A stretch of 6,436 nt of DNA from Flavobacteriales bacterium (GTDB lineage: Bacteria > Bacteroidota > Bacteroidia > Flavobacteriales_D > Sanyastnellaceae): the NCBI GenBank assembly GCA_028823435.1, contig JAPKBK010000106.1:1-6436 (forward strand), read 5' to 3'. Below are positions 1 through 6,214 of this stretch, piece after piece. The translations under genes were made by a program, and so were the position numbers. How positions within the stretch are numbered: position 1 is the stretch's first letter; every line of letters begins with the position of its first letter. Under the pieces are notes generated by a model, which saw only the letters and a list, made by a program, of their open reading frames with translations, had not been told where the DNA came from and ran no database searches.

Positions 1-961
1 TGGTGAGATCAACAGTGGTAAATTTCAAAGAGAGTATATTTATTTTAAACCCAGTAGCGCGCCAGAAAACTGTCCTTTGGTATTTGTCTGTCATGGTTAT
101 ACCGGGACCGCACAGGGCATCATGAATTATTCTGATTTTAACAATTTGGCGACTGAGTATGGATTTGCGGTGTGCTATCCTCAAGGTATTGAAGACTCTG
201 GTGGAACTACGTTCTTCAATGTTGGCTATGATTTCCAAAACAATGAAACAGTGGACGATGTGGCTTTTTTAGAGGATTTAATCACCTTGTTTTCCGCAGA
301 CAATTCGATTGATCCTGACAAGGTGTTTTGTACAGGGATGTCAAATGGCGGCGATTTCTGTTATTTGCTTGCGTGCGAAGCCTCTGAGTCTTTCTTAGGT
401 GTTGCGCCTATCTCGGGGATGATTATGCAAGACATCATGGACGATTGTACCCCGTCTCAAAAGGTGGGTATCCTTGAGATTCATGGCACCCAAGACAATG
501 TCACCTACTATGACGGAGACTATAACAACCAAGATGATTGGGGGGCGTATCCGAGCATCCCCGCGACCATAGACTTTTTTGTGGATTTGTATGACATAGA
601 ATTAAATGCAACAGGTAATTTCCCCAACATTGCTTCCAATGATGGCAGCACAGTATCGTTCGAGAAATTTGGTGTTGATGAGGAGTGTGCCAAGGTTTGG
701 CTTTATACGGTCAACGGCGGTGGTCATGATTGGCCTGGTGCATATGGCAATATGGACATCGATTCAAGCAGAGAAGCTTGGTTGTTTTTTGATAGTCTGT
801 GTGAATCGGCTGTGGCGATTGAAAAGCCAAATGCTGAAGGAGAAAAGAAAATAGTCAAAATCACGGATGTGCTTGGGCGAGAAGTGTCAGATTTATCGCC
901 TCAAATCTTTTTATATATCTACGATGACGGTTCTGTAGAGAAGAAATTTGTGGTACAGTAA
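1..961 (+). CDS. Secreted PHB-depolymerase-like esterase (LpqC-type alpha/beta hydrolase) with T9SS tail, 5' partial
   Basis: The reading frame is open from base 2, so the gene begins upstream of the window; a TTG at 77 is internal and not a credible start. The protein resembles the polyhydroxybutyrate depolymerase / feruloyl esterase family of serine hydrolases. Visible elements are an oxyanion-type HGYTG motif (about 89-103), the nucleophile elbow GMSNGG with the catalytic serine codon at 341-343, the acid residue in HGTQDN (aspartate codon 494-496), and the histidine in GGGHDWPG (codon 725-727), so the triad is complete. After the hydrolase domain the last 40 or so residues (VKITDVLGREV ... 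FLYIYDDGSVEKKFVVQ) match the C-terminal half of a T9SS type A sorting domain, implying export to the cell surface or medium. The family cleaves short polyesters or ester-linked carbohydrate acids; the actual substrate cannot be told here. The signal peptide, if present, lies outside the window. Confidence 0.88.
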   Translation, partial: GEINSGKFQREYIYFKPSSAPENCPLVFVCHGYTGTAQGIMNYSDFNNLATEYGFAVCYPQGIEDSGGTTFFNVGYDFQNNETVDDVAFLEDLITLFSADNSIDPDKVFCTGMSNGGDFCYLLACEASESFLGVAPISGMIMQDIMDDCTPSQKVGILEIHGTQDNVTYYDGDYNNQDDWGAYPSIPATIDFFVDLYDIELNATGNFPNIASNDGSTVSFEKFGVDEECAKVWLYTVNGGGHDWPGAYGNMDIDSSREAWLFFDSLCESAVAIEKPNAEGEKKIVKITDVLGREVSDLSPQIFLYIYDDGSVEKKFVVQ

Positions 962-982
962 TCAATCAGATTGTTTCGTGTG

Positions 983-1032
983 TCTCTTTTGCAACTGTAA
1001 AAACAAAAAGAGAAATAAAATGCGCTTTTATT
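983..1032 (+). terminator. AT-rich inverted repeats downstream of the esterase gene, possible weak terminator
   Basis: Two adjacent inverted repeats follow the esterase stop codon. The first pairs TCTCTTTT (983-990) with AAAAGAGA (1006-1013). The second is a perfect 7-bp repeat, AATAAAA (1014-1020) and TTTTATT (1026-1032), around the 5-base loop TGCGC. Both stems are almost wholly A-T and neither ends in a long T run, so a factor-independent terminator is possible but weak. The rest of the 167-base gap (962-1128) shows no gene; TAATTTCG at 1036-1043 is one base off the Bacteroidota -7 consensus but has no -33 partner. Confidence 0.25.
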
Positions 1033-1128
1033 GTGTAATTTCGCATCATCTTAAACGTATTTGTTTGTCACGACGTGGCTCTTATCCAATCAAAAAATCA
1101 GTGAAATTCGCCAAGTAAGTTTGTCAGT

Positions 1129-1506
1129 ATGAAAAGAAAATCTAGAAAAGCGCTTGATTGCAAGCTAGTGGGGCCGAGTACAATTGACCCAGGGTATTTT
1201 CGTTACGAAGTCACGATTCAAGAGGGGGATGGTGAAGTTTATACCACTCCGGCTTTCGGTCGTGACATGCAGGACGCTTTGAGCAGACTGGTATGGACAG
1301 AGCGCACAGAAAAGGTGGCCAGATTAACAAATAAACGGGCTTGGCTGCAGTTCGTTCCTCTGATAAGTCTCCTGTGTGTCTTAGGTGTTTTTGCTTTTCA
1401 ATTTAAAAGCCAGGGTAACCCTGCTTGGATTATCGGCGGAATCGCCTCAGTTGGCGCCATTATAGGCTTGTCGATCATGTGGGGTCAGCACCTCAACAAG
1501 CATTAA
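1129..1506 (+). CDS. Hypothetical protein with C-terminal two-helix membrane hairpin
   Basis: I do not recognise this 125-residue protein. It starts with a basic stretch (MKRKSRK). Residues about 22-56 look like a small soluble beta-alpha unit: YFRYEVTIQ and EVYTTPAF read as strands, and DMQDALSRLVW as an amphipathic helix. Two hydrophobic helices follow, about 72-91 and 98-118, joined by a very short turn (KSQGNP), and the tail is HLNKH. Basic residues just before helix 1 (TNKR) and in the tail favour both ends being cytoplasmic, giving a membrane hairpin that anchors a cytoplasmic domain; this topology is inference. The ATG at 1129 is the only ATG in frame after an in-frame TGA at 1102. No Shine-Dalgarno sequence is apparent. 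The gene stands alone, 167 bases after the esterase gene and 138 bases before the next. Its base composition and plausible membrane segments make it likely to be real. Confidence 0.7.
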   Translation: MKRKSRKALDCKLVGPSTIDPGYFRYEVTIQEGDGEVYTTPAFGRDMQDALSRLVWTERTEKVARLTNKRAWLQFVPLISLLCVLGVFAFQFKSQGNPAWIIGGIASVGAIIGLSIMWGQHLNKH

Positions 1507-1644
1507 TCAAACCTGATTTATTCTCTGGCGTTTATTCAACAAACTCGTCCATTGATCGTTACATGGTGTTCGGTCTTGGAAATAGAACACGTATGAGAGA
1601 AGGTGGAGGTTAGGTGTCGCTGAAAAGTACCGATATTTGAGGTT

Positions 1645-3003
1645 ATGAAACATTTATTTAGCCTCTTTATCATCATTTGTCTCTTATCTAATTCAGCCTT
1701 TAAAGCGCAGGATATTAATAAGATGAATAAATCTAATCTTAAGGAGCATATACTGGGTTTGTCAACTCAAATAGACTCCTTAAAGGATGTCAATTACATG
1801 TTAGGAGAATCCAAAGATTCACTGTTACTGAATGTGTCATTACTGGCATCGGCAAACGACATGAATGAGATTGAGATTTCAAGACTGAGTAATTTAGTTG
1901 TAATAAACAATCAGGAGATAGAGCGCTTACAATCTGAATGTGATATTGAAATGGCGAACCTTAATGAAACCATTTTAGGGTATCAGTCCTCGTTTGTAAG
2001 CAGTCAAGACTCCATTTTAAATTTTCAGGACTCCATTGTACAACTTCAGGCCGATCTTTTAGATTGTCAGGTCTCATTTGTAAATAGTCAAGACTCATCG
2101 GTAAATAATCAGGACACCATTGTACAACTTCAGAACGCTATTTTAGATTGTCAGAACTCCATGGTTCAACTTCAAGAATCTGTTTTAAATTCTGAGGATT
2201 TGATTATACAACTTCAAGACTCTTTGTCAAACTTTCAGTCCACAACAAATACAAGCAATGATTTTTTAAACAATTACTTTTTTGACCAAATCCCATTGCC
2301 AAATAATTCTTTCCAGCTGGTTTTAAGTAAGATCGTTTTTGGTGACAGACAAATTAACAATAGAGATGATTATTACGACGAGGACAAGAACAAAGGTTCA
2401 GTCCTTCAACTTCCTGAAATACTTGATGGCAACGCATTTGCCTACTGGAGCGCTAAGCCTAACGTAAAGGTGACTTCTTCAAGTACCTTTAGCGATCTTC
2501 TCGATCTTGAAAATAAGGATTATTTTGATTCTCAATTACCTAAAATAGAAATTCTAAAAAACAAACTTTTTACAATTATATATAATGACGACACTGAAGA
2601 GTCTTTTCTGTTTAATGTGAAGGAATCCAATCCCAACAATCAAAGAAATACGCTTAAAATAGATTTGGCGAATGAGGAGGTTGAGAACAACACAGCAAAT
2701 GATATTGTTTGGCGAATATTTGCAATAGAGAATGAGTGTTATCTCGCGCTAACATATGGTCAATTAAATCGGTTGAAATTAGATGTATTTACTGACATAC
2801 CGTATGGTAGAGTCGGAGACAACAACAACAGTGAATATTATTTCCCTAGAGAGAATTACTACCTTGGCAGGGACGACTACAACTGTGAAACTAATGAATT
2901 CAATGGCATATTTATCTCACGACATAAAGATGCGTACATGAATACAAGTGAATCTATCAATCCGGGAAACCTCATTTTTCTTTTAAAACTGAAAGAGCTT
3001 TAA
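1645..3003 (+). CDS. Exported coiled-coil protein with tandem heptad array and unknown C-terminal domain
   Basis: A 452-residue protein of unrecognised family. Residues 1-21 form a signal peptide (basic KH, hydrophobic LFSLFIIICLL, likely cut after AFKA before Q22). The cysteine at 12 is inside the hydrophobic core without a lipobox, so it is probably not a lipoprotein. Residues about 28-115 are helical with coiled-coil character. Residues 117-200 are twelve uninterrupted heptads of the form hydrophobic-x-x-x-Gln-Asp-Ser (FVSSQDS, ILNFQDS, IVQLQAD and so on). The remainder, about 205-452, is an Asn/Asp/Tyr-rich, probably beta-rich domain with two cysteines (365 and 414) and no motif I can name. 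No T9SS tail is seen. Export to the periplasm or outer-membrane region as an extended, perhaps oligomeric, stalk carrying a C-terminal domain is inference. The ATG at 1645 is supported by the signal peptide; a weak GAGG lies just before it. The gene is visibly more AT-rich than the transporter gene downstream, with which it converges (30-base gap). Confidence 0.8.
   Translation: MKHLFSLFIIICLLSNSAFKAQDINKMNKSNLKEHILGLSTQIDSLKDVNYMLGESKDSLLLNVSLLASANDMNEIEISRLSNLVVINNQEIERLQSECDIEMANLNETILGYQSSFVSSQDSILNFQDSIVQLQADLLDCQVSFVNSQDSSVNNQDTIVQLQNAILDCQNSMVQLQESVLNSEDLIIQLQDSLSNFQSTTNTSNDFLNNYFFDQIPLPNNSFQLVLSKIVFGDRQINNRDDYYDEDKNKGSVLQLPEILDGNAFAYWSAKPNVKVTSSSTFSDLLDLENKDYFDSQLPKIEILKNKLFTIIYNDDTEESFLFNVKESNPNNQRNTLKIDLANEEVENNTANDIVWRIFAIENECYLALTYGQLNRLKLDVFTDIPYGRVGDNNNSEYYFPRENYYLGRDDYNCETNEFNGIFISRHKDAYMNTSESINPGNLIFLLKLKEL
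1993..2244 (+). repeat. Nested tandem repeat: twelve 21-bp heptad units arranged as three 84-bp units
   Basis: Within the coiled-coil gene, twelve consecutive 21-bp units each encode one heptad, with no insertion or skip. A higher-order period of 84 bp (four heptads) is visible. Units at 1993-2076 and 2077-2160 match at 67 of 84 bases and 19 of 28 residues by my hand count, sharing for example the string encoding IVQLQ and LDCQ. The third unit (2161-2244) is more diverged but keeps the VQLQ and NFQ elements. This points to growth by duplication of 84-bp blocks. Confidence 0.85.
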
Positions 3004-3033
3004 AAGAGATCAGTCTGCGTATAGTGCCCGGTT

Positions 3034-4554
3034 CTAAGAAACCACCTTGTAGGTCGGGTCTTCGAAGTGGTTGACTTCGATGATTGCGTCCGCGCGGTCA
3101 AGAAGTGTTCGGCAGTCCTTTGAAAGGTGGCGAAGGTGAACTTTTTTACCAGCTTCTGCATAAAGTGCAGTGACCTTACTTACAGCTTCGATGGCGCTCA
3201 TGTCAGAAATCCGGCTTTCCTTGAAGTCTATTACGACGTGATTGGGATCTCCTGTGACATCAAATTTCTCTGAGAATACTGTTGTAGATCCGAAAAAAAG
3301 TGGGCCATAAATTTCATAATGTTTCCAGCCATCCTTATCGATGTGCTTACGTGCACGAATTCTCTTCGCATTGTCCCATGCAAAGACGAGTGCGGAGATG
3401 ATCACGCCTACGAGAACTGCCAGTGCGAGATTATGAAGGAAAGCGGTTACAAGGGTGACAATCGCCATCACAAGGACGTCACTCGGTGGCATACGTCTAA
3501 TCGTTCTGAAAGAGGCCCATTCAAATGTACCGATTGCGACGATGAGCATAAGTCCAGTGAGCGCAGCCATCGGAAGTTTTTCAATCAGACCAGATCCGAA
3601 AACGATAAAAATCAGGAGCATCACAGATGCTACGATTCCGGACAATCTCGCACGAGCTCCAGATGAGACGTTGATGAGGCTTTGTCCGATCATGGCACAT
3701 CCACCCATTCCGCTGAACATCCCACTTAATATATTTGCAGATCCTTGCGCGACACATTCTCGATTCCCTTTTCCTCGAGTCTGCGTTAATTCATCCACAA
3801 TATTTAAGGTTAAAAGGCTCTCAATGAGTCCCACAGATGCGATGATGACAGAGAAAGGAAGGATAATCTGCAACGTCTCAATAGTGATTGGAAGATTTGG
3901 AAGGTGGAATGGAGGGAAGCCTCCTTTAATAGACGCGAGATCTCCGACAGTCTTTGTATCTAAGTCCAAACCATACGCCAGTGCAAAGACGACTACAATA
4001 GCGACCAAGCCCCCAGGGATAGCTTTTGTAAGCCTGGGTAAGATTGCAATGATTGCCATTGCAAGCGCCACAAGTCCACAGAAAATATACATGTCATTCC
4101 CTTGCAACCATTCTCCTGATGCGTTTTTGAATTGAGAAATTTGGCTTCCGCCTATGATGATTGCCAAACCATTCACAAAACCGAAAATCACCGGTTGCGG
4201 AACGAGTCTCATGAGTTTTCCCAGTTTGAACAATCCAGCCCCGATTTGGAATACGCCTGCCAGAATAACGGCGGCAAAAACGTACTCAACACCATGCATT
4301 AACGCAAGTGGTGCAATTATTACAGCGATCGCTCCAGTGGCTCCAGAGATCATGCCTGGTCTTCCTCCGAAGATTGACGCTACGAGGCCTACCATGAACG
4401 CAGCATATAAACCAGTCAACGGGCTCAAGCCAGCGATGATTGCAAATGCAACCGCTTCGGGAATGAGGGCCAGGGCCACTGTAATTCCACTCAGTATTTC
4501 TAACTTGTAATTCACGACTTGTTTAAAGTCAAAAAAATTAAGTAATCTATTCAT
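3034..4554 (-). CDS. SulP/SLC26-family inorganic anion transporter with STAS domain
   Basis: This 506-residue inner-membrane protein has the layout of the SulP family, which moves sulfate, bicarbonate or related anions. About a dozen hydrophobic segments fill residues 20-395. Family hallmarks include GLSPLTGLYAAF (42-53), IFGGRPGMISGATGAIAVI (61-79, the family's N-terminal substrate-site region), GLIESLL with Glu245, GNRECVAQGSANILSGMFSG (about 263-282), and SLINVSSGARARLSGI (292-307). A cytoplasmic STAS domain occupies about 410-506, with VVIDFKESRISDMSAIEAV matching the strand and helix around the usual regulatory loop (Ser453). At 506 residues it is on the compact side for the family. The substrate cannot be assigned: marine relatives include both sulfate carriers and BicA-type sodium/bicarbonate symporters. 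No carbonic anhydrase or sulfate-assimilation gene is adjacent. The start ATG gives a normal cytoplasmic N-terminus (MNRLLNFFDF), and an exact -7 element lies about 33 bases upstream. The gene is more GC-rich than its neighbours. Confidence 0.95.
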   Translation of the reverse strand: MNRLLNFFDFKQVVNYKLEILSGITVALALIPEAVAFAIIAGLSPLTGLYAAFMVGLVASIFGGRPGMISGATGAIAVIIAPLALMHGVEYVFAAVILAGVFQIGAGLFKLGKLMRLVPQPVIFGFVNGLAIIIGGSQISQFKNASGEWLQGNDMYIFCGLVALAMAIIAILPRLTKAIPGGLVAIVVVFALAYGLDLDTKTVGDLASIKGGFPPFHLPNLPITIETLQIILPFSVIIASVGLIESLLTLNIVDELTQTRGKGNRECVAQGSANILSGMFSGMGGCAMIGQSLINVSSGARARLSGIVASVMLLIFIVFGSGLIEKLPMAALTGLMLIVAIGTFEWASFRTIRRMPPSDVLVMAIVTLVTAFLHNLALAVLVGVIISALVFAWDNAKRIRARKHIDKDGWKHYEIYGPLFFGSTTVFSEKFDVTGDPNHVVIDFKESRISDMSAIEAVSKVTALYAEAGKKVHLRHLSKDCRTLLDRADAIIEVNHFEDPTYKVVS

Positions 4555-4570
4555 TTATTTAAGCTTGTAG

Positions 4571-4578
4571 TACTTTTG
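4571..4578 (+). promoter_or_regulatory. Candidate plus-strand -7 element in the other arm of the palindrome
   Basis: TACTTTTG on the plus strand is again an exact TAnnTTTG match. It would start transcription near 4585, about 195 bases ahead of the WD40 start codon. No -33 TTG is seen around 4548-4553, and the match may merely mirror the minus-strand element through the palindrome, so it is less certain. Confidence 0.25.
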
Positions 4579-4586
4579 AAGCGGCG

Positions 4587-4594
4587 CAAAAGTA
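4587..4594 (-). promoter_or_regulatory. Candidate -7 element of the sulP promoter
   Basis: Read on the minus strand this is TACTTTTG followed by C, an exact match to the Bacteroidota sigma-ABfr -7 consensus TAnnTTTG. It would start transcription near 4580, leaving an untranslated leader of roughly 25 bases before the transporter ATG. No TTG/TTTG -33 element is visible at the expected distance (around 4613-4618), which lowers confidence. Confidence 0.45.
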
Positions 4595-4778
4595 CACCCA
4601 TTGATGTAGAGATAATAAATAATCATGAAGTTCCATCACGTCTTATTCACAACGGGTATAAGAAAAGACAATTTGAAAAAGGTTATATTGGCTGCTTGTA
4701 CCAATTGTGTTTCGAAGAATGCTGTATCCCCAATGAAACCTCACGAATCAGAGATTATATTTCGATAGAAATCTAACA

Positions 4779-5717
4779 ATGTCAACTGTAACAATAAATC
4801 AAATGGGAGTTGAAGTAAAACATATCGCAGCATTATCAGGTCACAGCGGTTGTATATATGCCATAGATCAAGGTCTCTCTGAACATACTGTTTTTACAGG
4901 TGGAAGTGATAAATTTATTGCACTGTGGAATTTAAAAACCCTGAAGGCTGAAAAGTTTGCGGCCTCATTGCCCTCACCTGTTTATGCAATTTGTCATATT
5001 CCAGAAAAGCAACTGTTACTCGCAGGAACAACAACAGGCAGTGTTATTATAATTGATTTAGAGAAAAAAGAAGAAATTAAAATACTGCAACATCATACTG
5101 CACCCATTTTTGATATCAAGTATTCATTAAAAACAAATTGCTTTTATACTGCCAGTGGGGACGGTGATTTTTCCGTTTGTTCTCTTGATACTTTGTCGTT
5201 GATTCAAATAAAAAAACTGACAAATGAGAAAGTACGCAACATTGATTTTAATGACACGACTTCCGAGATAGCTGTCGCACTTGGTGATCACAAGGTGCTT
5301 GTATTTGACCTCCACACATTAGATCATAAAACAGATTTTATGGCGCACCAATCGGCAGTGTATGTTGTGCGATATAGTCCTGATGGGAAATTCCTTTTGA
5401 CAGGTGGGAAAGATGCACATTTGAACATCTGGAACGTCGAAAATTATGAGGTAATCAGGTCCATCCCCGCACACAATTGGGCGATTTACGACATTGTTTT
5501 TAATCCTGACGCGACCTTGTTTGCCACAGCAAGTCGAGACAAAACCATTAAGATTTGGGATGCAAAAACACATGAATTATTAAAACGCATCACAAAAACC
5601 AAATTCGAAGGACATACGCACTCTGTCAATAAATTATTTTGGAGTTCTTATCACAATTATTTGGTTTCAGTGGGAGATGATAAACTGGTTATGGTAAGGG
5701 ATGTCATTCGTTCCTGA
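4779..5717 (+). CDS. WD40-repeat beta-propeller protein
   Basis: This 312-residue protein is made almost wholly of seven WD40 repeats, enough for one closed seven-bladed propeller. Approximate blades are 17-53, 62-95, 104-140, 148-180, 188-221, 230-263 and 277-309. The best-preserved repeats carry the GH/AH dipeptide and a terminal W-[ND]: GHSG to LWN (blade 1), AHQS to IWN (blade 5) and AHNW to IWD (blade 6), with SRDKTIKIWD a textbook blade end. Blades 2-4 are degenerate. There is no signal peptide or membrane segment, so a cytoplasmic protein-binding scaffold is expected; the partner is unknown. The ATG at 4779 is the first usable start after an in-frame stop near 4733, and no strong ribosome binding site is seen. 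The gene is divergent from the transporter gene across 224 bases and followed on the same strand by apaG after 87 bases. Confidence 0.93.
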   Translation: MSTVTINQMGVEVKHIAALSGHSGCIYAIDQGLSEHTVFTGGSDKFIALWNLKTLKAEKFAASLPSPVYAICHIPEKQLLLAGTTTGSVIIIDLEKKEEIKILQHHTAPIFDIKYSLKTNCFYTASGDGDFSVCSLDTLSLIQIKKLTNEKVRNIDFNDTTSEIAVALGDHKVLVFDLHTLDHKTDFMAHQSAVYVVRYSPDGKFLLTGGKDAHLNIWNVENYEVIRSIPAHNWAIYDIVFNPDATLFATASRDKTIKIWDAKTHELLKRITKTKFEGHTHSVNKLFWSSYHNYLVSVGDDKLVMVRDVIRS

Positions 5718-5804
5718 ACAGATATAATGATGGGTTTAGATCATAAATGGCACGGAGTCTTAGATTTTTAGTAAGTATATTTATACCGACGTTAAGCCTC
5801 AAAT

Positions 5805-6194
5805 ATGATGATCACTCAATCAACTTCTGGCATTCAAGTTAGTGTTGACATTCAATACAATGCACAACATTCGCATCCCATTGCGTCCCACTATTTTTTT
5901 GCATACAGCATCACGATTAAGAATGTCAGTGATGATACAGTTCAACTTAAAAAACGCCATTGGTTTATATGTGATTCAAATGGGACTAAAAGTGAAGTAG
6001 AAGGCGATGGTGTTGTAGGACAGCAGCCCATTTTAACGCCTGGACAGTCTCATAATTATGTTTCAGGCTGTAATCTTTTATCTGATATGGGGAAAATGGG
6101 TGGTATCTACATTATGGAACGCCAAACTGATGGAGAACTTTTTAACGTCACCATTCCTGAATTTATGATGGTTGTTCCCCATAAATTTAATTAA
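5805..6194 (+). CDS. apaG: ApaG family protein (DUF525)
   Basis: The 129-residue product aligns along its whole length with ApaG, a single fibronectin-III-like beta-sandwich domain of about 125 residues. Diagnostic segments are the strand pair HYFFAYSITIKNVSDDTVQL (about 29-48), RHWFICDSNG (51-60), the family signature GDGVVGQQPILTPGQ (67-81), and YVSGCNL followed by MGGIYIM and a final IPEFMMVVP. ApaG proteins have been linked to Co2+/Mg2+ resistance through genetics in enterobacteria, but their biochemical role is unsettled and the function here is by family only. No signal peptide is present. Two ATG codons lie in tandem (5805 and 5808), so the start could be either. The 87-base gap to the WD40 gene carries no convincing promoter or terminator, so co-transcription is possible. 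The gene converges with the partial gene at the right edge, 20 bases away. Confidence 0.95.
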   Translation: MMITQSTSGIQVSVDIQYNAQHSHPIASHYFFAYSITIKNVSDDTVQLKKRHWFICDSNGTKSEVEGDGVVGQQPILTPGQSHNYVSGCNLLSDMGKMGGIYIMERQTDGELFNVTIPEFMMVVPHKFN

Positions 6195-6214
6195 CGACGG
6201 CTCAGTCTTCTCTA

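Larger units (their letters stand above)
4570..4595. repeat. Perfect 9-bp inverted repeat in the divergent sulP/WD40 intergenic region
   Basis: GTACTTTTG (4570-4578) and CAAAAGTAC (4587-4595) are exact reverse complements separated by the 8-base spacer AAGCGGCG. Each arm contains an exact TAnnTTTG element, one per strand, pointing towards each other. The repeat could be an operator, two overlapping promoters, or an RNA hairpin near the start of either transcript. The sequence alone does not decide. Confidence 0.8.

Noticed and set aside
606..854. An 82-codon plus-strand frame inside the esterase gene.
   Set aside because: It overlaps a well-supported catalytic domain in another frame and lacks any recognisable feature.
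1116..1123. TAAGTTTG, an exact -7 consensus match just before the ATG at 1129.
   Set aside because: Transcription would begin at or inside the start codon, and no -33 element is present, so it is probably chance.
1566..1590. Inverted repeat GTGTTC / GAACAC with a 13-base loop in the 1507-1644 gap.
   Set aside because: Six-base arms with a long loop and no T run are expected by chance, and there is no other sign of a terminator or operator.
1425..1613. A 62-codon frame overlapping the end of the membrane-hairpin gene and running into the following gap.
   Set aside because: Its first part is a shadow of the second transmembrane helix and the remainder is short and unstructured.
3319..4510. 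Several long plus-strand frames opposite the transporter gene (3319-3666, 3455-4135, 4154-4510).
   Set aside because: They lie wholly antisense to a clear SulP gene, have compositions typical of reverse-strand shadows, and resemble no protein.
5127..5573. Minus-strand frames of 62 and 84 codons (5127-5315 and 5319-5573) opposite the WD40 gene.
   Set aside because: They are antisense to clear WD40 blades and their Cys-rich products look like shadows.
5727..5771. A 14-codon frame (MMGLDHKWHGVLDF) in the WD40-apaG gap.
   Set aside because: It is too short to separate from chance and has no supporting ribosome binding site.
5775..5786. GTATA-TT-TATAC, a short palindrome upstream of apaG that includes TATATTTA, one base off the -7 consensus.
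   Set aside because: The arms are only 5 bp of A-T-rich sequence, the promoter match is imperfect and no -33 element is seen.
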